A stretch of 64,000 bases of DNA from assembly GCF_009834545.1 (NCBI RefSeq), contig NZ_CP019427.1, forward strand, positions 310,001 to 374,000, given 5' to 3'. Shown piece after piece: positions 8,029-16,834 of this stretch; positions within the stretch are counted from its first letter, which is position 1; each line of letters starts with the position of its first letter. The notes beneath the pieces were generated by a model. That model saw only the letters and a program-made list of their open reading frames with translations, searched no databases and was not told where the DNA came from. Source of the stretch: Pseudomonas sp. S04 (GTDB lineage: Bacteria > Pseudomonadota > Gammaproteobacteria > Pseudomonadales > Pseudomonadaceae). The translations under genes and the position numbers were made by a program.

Positions 8029-9258
8029 TTAATGGCGCTCGGCTAGCAGCAGCAGGTTGCGCGGCGTCAGCGCGCTTTCGCAGAAGGTGCCGAGGCGAAC
8101 CTGGTAGCCCTGGGATTCGAGAAATAACGCGCGGTCGAGGACCAGCCACAGTTCCAGTGGGCGGCGGAACAAGCCGCGTACCAGTTCCAGGTTGCGCACT
8201 TCGGCCAGGCGTTGCCAGCTTGCGGCTTCCAGTGCCAGCCAGTCCTGGGTGCCGACTGTGGATAAGTCTTTGAGTGCGGCGAGGTCGCGGCAGTAGTCGG
8301 CGAAGGGTTTGTCCAGCCAGGCGCTGGGCAGTGACGGCGTCGGCAGGTACTGGTCCAGCCCGCGCAGTTGTCGTTGCAGCAGGTCGAAGCCCAGGCGGCG
8401 GGCCATGGAGCTGTCGCGCAGGCGTCGGACCCGGGCGCCGGCGGTCACGGTTTCGTTGAGCGGCAGGGCCAGGTCGTCCAGGGAAAGCTGCAGGCTGGAG
8501 GCTTTGCCGGCGCTGGACAGGGCTTGGTATTGGCTGGCCTGGGTGCGGTTGTAGCAGCACGGGGCGATGGCCAGTTGCGGGCAGCCGGCGGCGCTCGCCA
8601 GTTGCAACAGGCGCACGTGCAGGTCGCCACAGGCGTGCAGGGCCACTGGCGTCAGGTCGGCGCTGACCTGGGCCGCTGCATCGGCTGCCAGCACGTCTTG
8701 CTGCCGATGCCGGGCAGTCAGCCGATGGTGCTGACTCAGGGCCTGGCCGCTGGCGATCAGCGCCGGGTCATGCTCGAGGCAGGTCAGTTGCTGGCCGGCT
8801 TGCAGCAGGCGGCGGCCCAGATGGCCCTTGCCCGCACACCAGTCCAGCCAGTGCCGGGGTTGTTCGGCGAACTGCAGGCAGGCGGCAAAGGCTTCGATCT
8901 GCTGCCATTTGCGCCCCGGGACGTCGACGTTCAGGCGCGGCGCGGCGGGTTGGATGGCATTGGCAGGGAATTGCGCGAGCACGCTGAGGGCCGCCGACTG
9001 CGCCGCCAGCGCCGGGAAAGGTGCCGGGGCGAGTAGCTGTTCGGGATGGTTGTGGTGGTCTTCGGCGTGTTGCAGCGAGCGCTGGCGCAACCACTGGGCC
9101 AGTTGCGGGTGGGTGGTTTCCCACGGCAACTGGCGCTGGGTAAACGGGCGCGGGCGCCAGAGTGCCTGGTGCTCGCTCAGGAAGGCATCGAGGGCGTTGA
9201 AGCGGGCGAGCAACTGCTCGCCCGTCAGCACCGACGGCTCAGCGTCCCTGGCAGGCAT
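8029..9258 (-). CDS. Class I SAM-dependent methyltransferase (Methyltransf_32-like)
   Basis: In this 409-residue protein, a Rossmann methyltransferase core begins at about residue 143 with WLDWCAGKGHLGRRLLQAG (glycine-rich motif I), then LTCLEHDPALIASG and a VALHACGDLHVRLLQ segment followed by APCCYNR. The ACGDL...CCYN pairing is typical of the PF13679 family, whose characterised relatives methylate RNA or protein. The substrate here is not known. The start overlaps the end of the amino acid permease gene by 20 bases, so it is the last gene of the ABC transporter operon. The link to transport may be only co-transcription. Confidence 0.8.
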   Translation of the reverse strand: MPARDAEPSVLTGEQLLARFNALDAFLSEHQALWRPRPFTQRQLPWETTHPQLAQWLRQRSLQHAEDHHNHPEQLLAPAPFPALAAQSAALSVLAQFPANAIQPAAPRLNVDVPGRKWQQIEAFAACLQFAEQPRHWLDWCAGKGHLGRRLLQAGQQLTCLEHDPALIASGQALSQHHRLTARHRQQDVLAADAAAQVSADLTPVALHACGDLHVRLLQLASAAGCPQLAIAPCCYNRTQASQYQALSSAGKASSLQLSLDDLALPLNETVTAGARVRRLRDSSMARRLGFDLLQRQLRGLDQYLPTPSLPSAWLDKPFADYCRDLAALKDLSTVGTQDWLALEAASWQRLAEVRNLELVRGLFRRPLELWLVLDRALFLESQGYQVRLGTFCESALTPRNLLLLAERH

Positions 9259-9928
9259 CGACGCGCAACCAGCGCTCCAGCAGCTTGAAACCCCGGACCA
9301 GGACGTAGGCCATCAGCAGGTAGAACATGCCGGCGGCGAAGAAGATCTCCACCGGCAGGTAGGTACGGGCAATGATGGTGCGAGCCATGCCGGTCAGTTC
9401 GAGCAAGGTCACGGTACTGGCCAGGGCGCTGGCCTTGAGCATCAGGATCACTTCGTTGCTGTAGGCCGGCAGGCCGATGCGCGCGGCACGCGGCAGGATG
9501 ATGTAGAACAGCGCCTTGGGCCGCGACATGCCCAGTGCCCGGGCGGCTTCGATTTCCCCCGGGGGGATGGCCTGGATCGCGCCGCGCAGGATCTCGGCGA
9601 TGTAGGCGGCCGTGTGCAGGGTCATGGTGGCGGTGGCGCACCAGAACGGATCGCGCAGGTATGGCCACATCGCGCTGCTGCGCACCGCGTCGAACTGCGC
9701 CAGGCCGTAGTAGACCAGGAACAGCTGCACCAGCAGGGGCGTGCCGCGGAAGAAGAAGATGTAGGCGTAGGGCAGGGCGCGCACGTACCAGAGCTTGGAC
9801 GATCGGGCGATGCCCAGCGGAATGGCCAGCAGCAGGCCGAGGATGACCGCGATGGCCACCAGTTCCAGGGTCAGGGTAGCGCCTTGGGCCAGCTTCGGCA
9901 GCCACTTGATGATCACTTCCCAGTTCAT
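9239..9928 (-). CDS. Polar amino acid ABC transporter permease (HisM type)
   Basis: This 229-residue inner-membrane permease of the HisM/ArtM family has about five membrane segments. The EAA loop is recognisable as GEIEAARALGMSRPKALFYIILP, where the ATPase docks. FRGTPLLVQLFLVYYG is the usual N-terminal signature. The start at 9928 (MNWEV) overlaps the preceding permease stop by 4 bases. The transporter core is this protein, the next permease and the ATPase at 11468-12241. Confidence 0.93.
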   Translation of the reverse strand: MNWEVIIKWLPKLAQGATLTLELVAIAVILGLLLAIPLGIARSSKLWYVRALPYAYIFFFRGTPLLVQLFLVYYGLAQFDAVRSSAMWPYLRDPFWCATATMTLHTAAYIAEILRGAIQAIPPGEIEAARALGMSRPKALFYIILPRAARIGLPAYSNEVILMLKASALASTVTLLELTGMARTIIARTYLPVEIFFAAGMFYLLMAYVLVRGFKLLERWLRVDACQGR

Positions 9929-10620
9929 TGGTTGCTCCGGGCAAAGCCGCGAGCGGCGCGTTTTTCCAGCAGGTGCATGCCGGTCATGGCGATGACGGTC
10001 AGCCCCAGGTACATGAAGGCGGCGACCATATAGAAAGTGAACGGCTGTTTGGTCATGGTCACGCCGTTCTGCGCGTGACGCATGATTTCTTCCAGACCGA
10101 TGACCGAGACCAGGGCCGTGTCCTTCATCAGGATCATGAACAGGTTGCCCAGCCCCGGCAGGGCGATACGCCACATCTGCGGCATGATCAGCCGGGTGAA
10201 GATCCGCCATTTCGACAGGCCCAGGGCCACACCCGCTTCGCGGTGGCCCTTGGGAATGGCCAGGATCGCCCCACGGAACACTTCCGTGGCATAGGCGCCA
10301 AAGCACAGGCCGAGGGCGATCACGCCGGCGGCAAAGGCATTGAGCGCCAGGTCAGGTTTGCCGAAAAACTCGCCGAGGGCACGCATCAGGTTGACGGTGC
10401 CGAAGTAGATCAGCAGCACCCACAGCAGTTCCGGGATGCCGCGTACCAGGGTCGAGTAGGTGCCGCCAAGCCACTGCAGTGACTTGTACGGGGAAGTCTT
10501 GGCCAAGGCGCCGAGCAGGCCGAGCACCAGCCCCAGGCTTAAGGCCGTGAGAGCCAGTTTGACGGTCATCAGCGCGCCAGCGGCGAGCGCCGGGCCGAAT
10601 CCTTGGAGTTCGATAATCAT
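9925..10620 (-). CDS. Polar amino acid ABC transporter permease (HisQ type)
   Basis: This 231-residue permease is paired with the one immediately downstream. The EAA motif reads GHREAGVALGLSKWRIF, and the family signature RGIPELLWVLLIYFG is present. The two permeases form the heterodimeric membrane core of a histidine/lysine-arginine-ornithine-type importer. It lies 78 bp downstream of the binding-protein gene, a gap often used for lower expression of permeases than of the binding protein. Confidence 0.93.
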   Translation of the reverse strand: MIIELQGFGPALAAGALMTVKLALTALSLGLVLGLLGALAKTSPYKSLQWLGGTYSTLVRGIPELLWVLLIYFGTVNLMRALGEFFGKPDLALNAFAAGVIALGLCFGAYATEVFRGAILAIPKGHREAGVALGLSKWRIFTRLIMPQMWRIALPGLGNLFMILMKDTALVSVIGLEEIMRHAQNGVTMTKQPFTFYMVAAFMYLGLTVIAMTGMHLLEKRAARGFARSNQ

Positions 10621-10698
10621 GGAGGTCTATTCAAGTTGCAGCAGGCTTTGCTAAAGACGCGGCGCGCCGGGTGGGCGCGCCGGTCAGGCACGTCAGGA

Positions 10699-11454
10699 TC
10701 AGTAGATGCTGAACGGGAAGTACTTGTCGTTGATCTTCTTGTAAGTGCCGTCAGCGACGATTTCCTTGATGGCGGCGTTCAGCTTGTTGCGCAATTCGTT
10801 GTCACCCTTGCGCACCGCGATGCCGATTTCGTCGCTTTCTACCACTGGGTCGCCTTTGAACTCGTAGTTCTTGCCGGCATCGCTTTTCAGCCAGTCGTAG
10901 TTGGCGTACTTGTCGGCCAGGATGCCGTCGACGCGACCGGAGGTCAGGTCCAGGTAGGCGTTTTCCTGGGTGTCGTAGAGGCTGACCTTGATGTCGTCAC
11001 CGTAGGTGTCTTCCAGCCAGGTACCGGCCAGGGTAGCGCGCTGGGTACCGATGGTCTTGCCCTTGAGGGAGTCCTTGTCGGTCTTGAAGTCGACGTTTTT
11101 CGGCGCGATGAATTGCAGCTTGTTGGAGTAGTAGCGGTCAGTGAAGTCCACGGCCTGCTTGCGCTCGTCGGTGATCGACAGCGAAGACACCAGGAAGTCG
11201 AACTTCTTGGCGTTGAGGGCCGGGATGATGCCGTCCCAGTCAGAGGTGACAACTTCGCACTCGACTTTCATCTTGGCGCACAGGGCGTCGCCGATGTCTT
11301 TGTCGAAACCGACTACCTGGCCGCTAGCATCCTTGTTGTTGAACGGCGGGTAGGCCGCCTCGATGCCCATCTTGAGTTTTTCGGCAGCCATTGCGTTGGC
11401 CGAGAACACCAGAGTGGCGGCAGCGGCCAGGATGAATTTCTTGTAGTTCTGCAT
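10699..11454 (-). CDS. Periplasmic amino acid-binding protein of ABC transporter
   Basis: This 251-residue solute-binding protein of family 3 has a signal peptide (MQNYKKFILAAAATLVFSANAMA) cleaved before AEKLKMG. The ligand pocket motifs of the LAO/histidine/arginine group are present: EAAYPPFNNKD, VGFDKDIGDALC and ISVTDER-like SITDERKQAVDFTD, with GTQRATLAGTWLE for the alpha-carboxylate. The likely ligands are basic or polar amino acids, but the exact one cannot be told. Start at 11454; the longer frame to 11520 lacks a signal peptide at its beginning. Confidence 0.92.
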   Translation of the reverse strand: MQNYKKFILAAAATLVFSANAMAAEKLKMGIEAAYPPFNNKDASGQVVGFDKDIGDALCAKMKVECEVVTSDWDGIIPALNAKKFDFLVSSLSITDERKQAVDFTDRYYSNKLQFIAPKNVDFKTDKDSLKGKTIGTQRATLAGTWLEDTYGDDIKVSLYDTQENAYLDLTSGRVDGILADKYANYDWLKSDAGKNYEFKGDPVVESDEIGIAVRKGDNELRNKLNAAIKEIVADGTYKKINDKYFPFSIY

Positions 11455-11467
11455 GCGGGTAGCTCCG

Positions 11468-12241
11468 TTAGCGGTTGCTGGACATGAATTGTTTGCAGCG
11501 CGCCGAAAGCGGGTTTTCAAACACCTGCTGTGGCGATCCTTGCTCTTCTACCAAGCCCTGGTGAAGGAACACAACTTCACTGGAGACCTGACGGGCGAAG
11601 CCCATTTCATGGGTGACCAGCAGCATGGTGCGGCCTTCTTCGGCCAGGGCGCGGATCACGTTTAGTACTTCCTGAACCATTTCCGGGTCAAGTGCCGAAG
11701 TAGGTTCATCGAACAGAATCACTTTGGGCTGCATTGCCAGGGTGCGGGCAATGGCCGCGCGTTGTTGCTGGCCGCCGGACAGTTGCGCCGGGTACGCGTG
11801 GCGTTTATCGGCGATGCCAACCTTGGCCAGCAGGGCTTCGGCGACTTCGATGGCCTCGGCCTTGCTCTGCCCCAGCACGCGGCGTGGTGCTTCGATGATG
11901 TTATCGAGCACGCTCATGTGCGGCCACAGGTTGAAGTTTTGAAACACAAAACCGATTTCGCTGCGCAGGCGGTTGATCTGCCGGCCGTCGGCGGCTACCA
12001 GCTCGCCGTTTTTTGCCGGCTTGAGCTTGAGTTCTTCGCCAGCCACCAGGATCTGCCCCTGGTTGGGGTTCTCCAGGAGGTTGATGCAGCGCAGGAACGT
12101 GGACTTGCCGGAGCCGGAGGAACCCAGGATCGAGATCACGTCGCCGTCGCGTGCGGTCAGCGAGACGCCCTTGAGCACCTCCAGCTGGCCGTAGCGTTTG
12201 TGCAAGTTGCGGATTTCAAGCGCGGGCGTGGCCTCAGCCAT
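11468..12241 (-). CDS. Amino acid ABC transporter ATPase (HisP type)
   Basis: This 257-residue nucleotide-binding subunit has Walker [11 protein letters not shown]-loop [11 protein letters not shown], signature [16 protein letters not shown], Walker [16 protein letters not shown] and switch His in [11 protein letters not shown]. It is first in the operon ATPase, binding protein, HisQ-type, HisM-type, methyltransferase. The binding-protein start follows 13 bp after its stop. Confidence 0.95.
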   Translation of the reverse strand: MAEATPALEIRNLHKRYGQLEVLKGVSLTARDGDVISILGSSGSGKSTFLRCINLLENPNQGQILVAGEELKLKPAKNGELVAADGRQINRLRSEIGFVFQNFNLWPHMSVLDNIIEAPRRVLGQSKAEAIEVAEALLAKVGIADKRHAYPAQLSGGQQQRAAIARTLAMQPKVILFDEPTSALDPEMVQEVLNVIRALAEEGRTMLLVTHEMGFARQVSSEVVFLHQGLVEEQGSPQQVFENPLSARCKQFMSSNR

Positions 12242-12734
12242 GTACGGTCCTCATTGTGTTCGGTTGTGCCTGTGCTGTTGGGCAGCCTTCCTGGCGAGGC
12301 GCCAAGCTAGCATAGCGTTGGAATGGCGGCCAACAGCCCCACGGGGTGCACACGGGAAGTGGTGCGCGGTTGTCGCATCGACGCAGCAGACTGTCGCGCC
12401 ATCAACAACCGAACATCTGTTTGAAGCCATGTTTGCGTGGGGGGAGCGTAAAAAAAGGCGCGATGGTGCCAGCTTTGGCCGGGTGTTGGAAGCGCTAAGC
12501 GGACATTCGTTCCTGATCGGCACGTTTATTGTGCACCAGTGGTTTTTTCTGTGTGTTTTTGGTGCGCCGATTCATCCGGTGGCTGGATGGCACGTTAATG
12601 TTCTGGCGAAGTGCTATTAATCTCAATGACTTAGCGTTGGAGCTCGGCCTTTGTGCAGGCCGCGGAATGTGAGGTCATGACACATTTTGGCGCAATTGTT
12701 TCGCGCGCAATTAGAAGCGCCATGCTGGTTTATT
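12242..12734. other. Intergenic region before the ABC operon
   Basis: About 490 bp separate the vapC stop from the ATPase start. The operon promoter must lie here on the minus strand, but I could not fix a convincing -35/-10 or -24/-12 pair. The plus-strand frame at 12198-12620 has no ribosome site and no recognisable domain. Confidence 0.4.
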
Positions 12735-13142
12735 TCAGGCGGGGTGGACCCAGTCTTCGACGCGCAATCCCGGAATCCGCTGGAATTCACGAAGGTTGTT
12801 GGTTACCACAATGAAACCTCGGGAGCGTGCGTGGCCGGCGATCATGTGGTCATAGGGACCTATGGGGGTCCCGGCTTTTGCAAGTTCCGAGCGAATCATT
12901 CCGGTATGGGCAGCGGCTTCATAGTCGAACGGCAAGACGTCAAGACGAGCCGCCAGCCCCTCGATAATGGCGAGGTTCTTTTCAGGTGCGGCCGATTTTT
13001 CCGCACCGTAGATCAACTCCATCAGAGTGACCGCGCTGATGCACAATTGCCCGTTATGACGATTGAATGCTTCGCGCACTATCTGCGGTTTGTTCTTGAT
13101 GGTGAAAATACAGATATTGGTGTCGAGCATGTATTTGAGCAT
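12735..13142 (-). CDS. vapC: Type II toxin VapC (PIN-domain RNase)
   Basis: This 135-residue PIN-domain protein opens with MLKYMLDTNICI (first catalytic Asp), has VTLMELIYGAEKS (Glu), GPYDHMIAGHA (third acidic residue) and the typical TNNLREFQRIPGL end. VapC toxins cleave specific tRNAs or rRNA and are held inactive by VapB. The start codon overlaps the VapB stop (TGATG), which ensures coupled synthesis. Confidence 0.93.
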   Translation of the reverse strand: MLKYMLDTNICIFTIKNKPQIVREAFNRHNGQLCISAVTLMELIYGAEKSAAPEKNLAIIEGLAARLDVLPFDYEAAAHTGMIRSELAKAGTPIGPYDHMIAGHARSRGFIVVTNNLREFQRIPGLRVEDWVHPA

Positions 13143-13372
13143 CAGAACGACTCGCGCTCTTGATTGGCCGGCTGCTCACGGTCTGCCATAAAGTCATCCG
13201 ACACTGTGTCGCCATCGAACCAACTGTCCCAGGCTTCTCCGGCCGGGGTGATGAGACGCGCACGGCCAATGGCAATGACCTCAACGCGCTTCACATCAGC
13301 GGGCATCGCGACTGCCTTGGGCAAGCGGACAGCCTGGCTGCGATTGCTCAGGAAAAGGGTGGTTTGTTCCAT
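13142..13372 (-). CDS. vapB: Antitoxin VapB (AbrB/SpoVT fold)
   Basis: This 76-residue antitoxin of the VapB/VagC type has an N-terminal swapped-hairpin AbrB DNA-binding domain (LFLSNRSQAVRLPKAVAMP), followed by a C-terminal acidic tail (WDSWFDGDTVSDDFMADRE) that binds the toxin. VapB usually represses its own operon, with VapC as co-repressor. The start at 13372 gives the family's normal length; the longer frame to 13474 has no support. Confidence 0.9.
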   Translation of the reverse strand: MEQTTLFLSNRSQAVRLPKAVAMPADVKRVEVIAIGRARLITPAGEAWDSWFDGDTVSDDFMADREQPANQERESF

Positions 13373-13495
13373 GAGTCTTCTCCACTTGTGGTGCCGTCGA
13401 GGCTTAAGAGTAGGCGTTTGGTGGGATATGTCAAAGGGATATACAGCTGTCCGATCGACGGGTTGTCCATGCACGCATGGTAAAGACTGCTAACG

Positions 13496-13532
13496 AAAAA
13501 CGGCCGCTGTCGGGGATGACGAGCGGCCGTTC
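13496..13532 (-). terminator. Intrinsic terminator of the tandem basic-protein genes
   Basis: The arms AACGGCCGCT and AGCGGCCGTT form a 10-bp GC-rich stem, followed on the minus strand by a T-run. It lies about 20 bp past the stop of the gene at 13553-14005, so it ends that transcript and insulates vapBC. Confidence 0.75.
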
Positions 13533-13552
13533 TGGTTAGCGGACTGCAGGGT

Positions 13553-14005
13553 TTACTCGGCCTTTTCGTCCGGTTCGCCCAGGGATTCGCGGTAGCTGTC
13601 CAGGGCGTTGCCGAAGTCGCTGATGAACTGCGGCTCGGTGAGCCAGGCCTGGGCGGTTTCGCGGTCCATGCCGTCGGCCCACATGCGGTAGTCGATCAGC
13701 ATGTCGGCGGCCAGGTGGGTGGCGGCCATGGCTTCGTTCTCGGCGTTTTCCATGTCGAGCAGATCTGGGTGCTCGTTGATGATCTCGCTGAGGTTCGACA
13801 GCAGGGTCAACAGCATGTCATTGCGGCTGGTGGCCTCTGCGGCGTGCATCTTGCTGAACATCGCCAGGGTGTACTCGGGGATCGGCGCGTCCAGGTGGCC
13901 TGTCTCGTCATCCAGTGCCAGCGGCTTTCTGCCGACCATGCGGATCTGCTTGGCCTTGGCCTTGGCGCGTTTGGCGCGTTTTTGCTGTTTGTTCGGGGAT
14001 GCCAT
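13553..14005 (-). CDS. Conserved hypothetical protein, tandem paralogue B
   Basis: The N-terminus of this 150-residue protein (MASPNKQQKRAKRAKAKAKQ) is strongly basic and almost identical to that of the neighbouring upstream gene. The body is acidic and helical, with a MLIDYRMWADGMDRETAQAWL segment that corresponds to LIEYRQWSTETDEAGALAWI in the paralogue. The basic head suggests nucleic acid or ribosome binding; no known domain was recognised. It lies 5 bp behind the paralogue and ends at a strong terminator. Confidence 0.8.
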   Translation of the reverse strand: MASPNKQQKRAKRAKAKAKQIRMVGRKPLALDDETGHLDAPIPEYTLAMFSKMHAAEATSRNDMLLTLLSNLSEIINEHPDLLDMENAENEAMAATHLAADMLIDYRMWADGMDRETAQAWLTEPQFISDFGNALDSYRESLGEPDEKAE

Positions 14006-14010
14006 GTAAT

Positions 14011-14427
14011 TCAGTTCGCTTTCTGTTGAGTGTTGGCCGCGATGGCGTCGGACGCCGCCACGTAGTCAGCCTGGAAGGCTGGCGATTCGATCCACGCCAG
14101 GGCGCCGGCTTCGTCGGTCTCGGTGGACCATTGGCGATATTCGATGAGGGCCGCCAGGATGAAGTCCATGGCACCTTCTTCGCCTTCCTGCTCGTACACC
14201 AGTTCCAGCAGCGGGTCTTCGAGGAAGGCGCTGCACAGGGCTTGCTGGCTGGTCTTTTCGGCGTCGATCATTTTCTTGAACAGCTCGGTCAGGTCGACTG
14301 ACTCGAAGTCGATGCGATCGTCGTTCGGGTCCAGGTCCACCGGCGCGGCTGCGCGTTGGGTGCGGTTCTGCTTGGCCTTGGCTTTGGCGCGGGTGGCGCG
14401 TTTTTGCTGCTTGTTCGCGGATGCCAT
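14011..14427 (-). CDS. Conserved hypothetical protein, tandem paralogue A
   Basis: This 138-residue protein starts MASANKQQKRATRAKAKAKQ, then is acidic and helical. It shares head and fold pattern with the gene immediately downstream, so the two arose by tandem duplication. It follows the alpha/beta hydrolase gene by 39 bp on the same strand, so the three may be co-transcribed. Its function is unknown. The lysine/alanine-rich head is like those of RNA-binding or nucleoid-associated tails, but this is inference. Confidence 0.8.
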   Translation of the reverse strand: MASANKQQKRATRAKAKAKQNRTQRAAAPVDLDPNDDRIDFESVDLTELFKKMIDAEKTSQQALCSAFLEDPLLELVYEQEGEEGAMDFILAALIEYRQWSTETDEAGALAWIESPAFQADYVAASDAIAANTQQKAN

Positions 14428-14466
14428 GGGCGTCGTTCCGTGTCTCGTCGAGAGGGTGCAGGCCGG

Positions 14467-15441
14467 TCAGCTACGGGGGACTCGCCGCCCGGGATGATCG
14501 GGGGCCAGTTCGCCATGTTGCAGCCAGGACAATGCAATGGGCCATAGTGTGGCTTGGTATGGGCTGCGAAAAAAGCCGAAATGTCCGACTTGTTGCTCGC
14601 CGATGTCTTGCGGGGCGATTCGCAGGTGAGTGTTGGCACTGCGGGTGAAGTAGCCCAGCAGGCGCTCGATGGCGGCAACGGTGCCGTAGGGATCGTCGCT
14701 GAGGCTGATTGCCAGGGTTTTCGCGGTAACGGCGACGAAAGGTAGCTGGCCGACTTTTGCGGCAAGCACGCGGCCGCTGGGGCACTGCTCGAAGCGCGGC
14801 GCGGATCGGCTCCAGTCGCGCACCACGCCGGCCGGAGTGTCTTCCAGCCAGCCCAGGCGTTTGCCGGGGAAGTAACCGCAGAGCCAGGTCACCAGCGGCA
14901 TCACCACATGCCACTTGCCGAACATCCGCCAGCGCAGGTCCGGGGTGTAGTCGCGCCAGTAGGCAAACTGTGCACCGACGGTCACCAGGCGCCGGATCAC
15001 CGGCCCCGAGTTCGCCAATCCCGCGGCACAGCCGCCAAAGCTATGGCCGACAACATCGATGGGCTGGCCAGGAAACTCGCGCTGGGCACGCTTGAGCATG
15101 GCCTCGAAGTCCAGGTGGCCCCAGTCCGACCAACTGGCGTCGAGGTTTTTCAGCGAGGCTGGGCGCGACTCGCCAATACCCCGGTAGTCATAGGTGATGA
15201 CGTCGAAGCCATGGGCGCACAGGTATTCGGCAAAGCGCGAGTAGTGGCGGCAGCGCACCGAAGTGGCGGCGTTGATGATCACCACTGCCCGGGACTGGTC
15301 GGTGCCGGCATGCCGCCAAGTGAAGCCACCCAGGGCAAAACCGTCGGCGGCGGGCTCCCGGAAGGAGGTCATAAGCGGCTTGGCCGGCAGTTCCAGTTCG
15401 ATTTGAGTCGGTGTCAGTGAAGGGCTTTCCTGCAAATTCAT
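14467..15441 (-). CDS. Alpha/beta hydrolase
   Basis: This 324-residue serine hydrolase fold protein has a nucleophile elbow VVGHSFGGCAAGLA, an oxyanion region VIINAATSVRCRHY, YDYRGIGESRP after beta4, and a late histidine in QQVGHFGFF. It resembles the uncharacterised 'serine aminopeptidase/alpha-beta hydrolase' group often annotated as predicted esterases in pseudomonads. The start at MNLQESPS (15441) is preferred because upstream sequence belongs to the truncated DUF1016 gene. The substrate is unknown. Confidence 0.85.
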   Translation of the reverse strand: MNLQESPSLTPTQIELELPAKPLMTSFREPAADGFALGGFTWRHAGTDQSRAVVIINAATSVRCRHYSRFAEYLCAHGFDVITYDYRGIGESRPASLKNLDASWSDWGHLDFEAMLKRAQREFPGQPIDVVGHSFGGCAAGLANSGPVIRRLVTVGAQFAYWRDYTPDLRWRMFGKWHVVMPLVTWLCGYFPGKRLGWLEDTPAGVVRDWSRSAPRFEQCPSGRVLAAKVGQLPFVAVTAKTLAISLSDDPYGTVAAIERLLGYFTRSANTHLRIAPQDIGEQQVGHFGFFRSPYQATLWPIALSWLQHGELAPDHPGRRVPRS

Positions 15442-15505
15442 TGGCGCGCAACCTTTGCGGGTAGCTGCCAACCATAGTCTGCCTTTGGCGGGTCGACAAT
15501 CCGGA

Positions 15506-16075
15506 AAGCTCCAGCACCACCGGGTCGCGGATGAAATCCCGGGGGGTGGCCGGCAGTTGCTGGATATGGGTCGCGGCTTCCTGCTTCACGGTCGAACGAT
15601 CGCGGCTGGCCAGCAGGCGCTCGTAGTAGAGCGTGCCGATCTGGCGTTCCAGGGCCCGGGTCGACCAGTTCTGGGTGGCGGATTCGATCATGTACCAGTG
15701 GCGGGCGTGGTCGTTTTCGACGCGCAAAAGCCTGCGGTAATGAGACCAGCACAATTCGGAACGCACTGCGTTCCAAATTGGGAAAGTTTGGTAGAAGTCT
15801 CGCATGTACCGCAGATTGCGCTCATCAAAGCCTTTACCAAACTCCGCCGTCAGCACACTCGCCAGCGTCGCCAGCAGTTGCTTGCCATACCTCGCTCGCC
15901 TGGCGCCTTGCTGCTCGAACTCGACGATATGCCGCCCGATCTGCCAGCAGGTCTGTACCTGGGTGGTATCGACTGCGCGCAATACTTTGCGCCGCGCCTC
16001 GCGGATCAGGTCGCCGAGATTACCCAGCAGTGAGGCAAGTTGTGGCTCCTGGGGCTGAGGTTCGATGGCGCTCAT
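15506..16075 (-). pseudogene. DUF1016 (YhcG-type) nuclease, N-terminal domain only
   Basis: Residues 1-190 from the ATG at 16075 match the DUF1016 N-terminal domain (YGKQLLATLASVLTAEFGKGF, then NLRYMRDFYQTFPI and SHYRRLLRVEN...WYMIE). The reading ends at the conserved linker FIRDPVVLEL, exactly where the PDDEXK nuclease domain should follow. Beyond that the frame continues out of phase through the start of the hydrolase gene to 15188, with no family similarity. The catalytic half has been lost, apparently by a deletion that joined this gene to the hydrolase's upstream region. Intact relatives are DNA nucleases linked to mobile elements. Confidence 0.8.
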
Positions 16076-16335
16076 GAGGGGCTCCGCGTTGGGAAGAACA
16101 GGCGAGAGAGCTTCTCAGTCGTGGGGTGGGACTGGATGCAGGGCGGGGCCTGGAAGTCTGCAGGAAAGACCTGTAGTTGCGCTGGAATCCAGCCAGAGGC
16201 GGCGGAGTCCGACAGGTGAGTCCTGTAGTCCTTTTCGTGGTTGGCTCAAGTTCAAATCAGTCTGAAACTTGGTCGTGCTGGCGGAAATCGAAAAGGGATA
16301 ACGATTGGGTTCTACAGAGCCCGGGAGTTGTCATC

Positions 16336-16785
16336 ATGAAACGTGTTCGTTTGTTCCTGTTACCACTCGCGGCGGTCGGTTTGTTGCTGTTCCCCGTGCT
16401 GGCGCAAGCCGCCAGTTATGAGCCGATCGACAGCGCCGGGGTGCAAGCCCAGCCACAGCAGCAAAACGGAATTACCTACCTGTCAGGCGGCATCGGCCTC
16501 GACGAGTCCCGAGCCATTGAGCAGGCCCAGGGCTACAACCTGCACATGACCTTTGCCGTGGGCCCGCAGAATCAATACACGGCCGACGTCGATGTAGTGG
16601 TGCAAAAGGCGCCAGGGCAAGCCGTGCTGACGCTGGATAACGCCGGTCCCCTGGTCTACGTGAAGCTGCCCGCCGGCAAGTATTCGGTGATCGCCACGCG
16701 CAATGGCGAGGAGCGGCGTGATACCGCAGATGTTGGCAGTGGCGGGGCAAGTAATCTGGTCTTTCACTGGAATGATGCCCAGTAG
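16336..16785 (+). CDS. Exported hypothetical protein
   Basis: This 149-residue protein with a clear signal peptide (MKRVRLFLLPLAAVGLLLFPVLAQA) is probably periplasmic. The mature part contains YLSGGIGLDESRAIEQAQGYNLHMTFA and a beta-rich end with VYVKLPAGKYSVIATRNG, a pattern seen in carboxypeptidase-regulatory-like or transthyretin-like folds. GGGAG lies nine bases before the ATG. The frame extends upstream to 16177 but without a ribosome site. Conserved in pseudomonads to my knowledge, function not established. Confidence 0.8.
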   Translation: MKRVRLFLLPLAAVGLLLFPVLAQAASYEPIDSAGVQAQPQQQNGITYLSGGIGLDESRAIEQAQGYNLHMTFAVGPQNQYTADVDVVVQKAPGQAVLTLDNAGPLVYVKLPAGKYSVIATRNGEERRDTADVGSGGASNLVFHWNDAQ

Positions 16786-16834
16786 CTGCCTGCAGTCGTC
16801 CCGGCCCTGTCACTGAGGACAGGGTCGTGGTGGT

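Noticed and set aside
12198..12620. 140-codon plus-strand frame
   Set aside because: Begins inside the ABC ATPase gene on the other strand, lacks a ribosome site and a recognisable domain.
15188..15505. C-terminal part of the 295-codon DUF1016 frame
   Set aside because: After residue 190 the translation is out of family and simply a shifted reading of the hydrolase gene.
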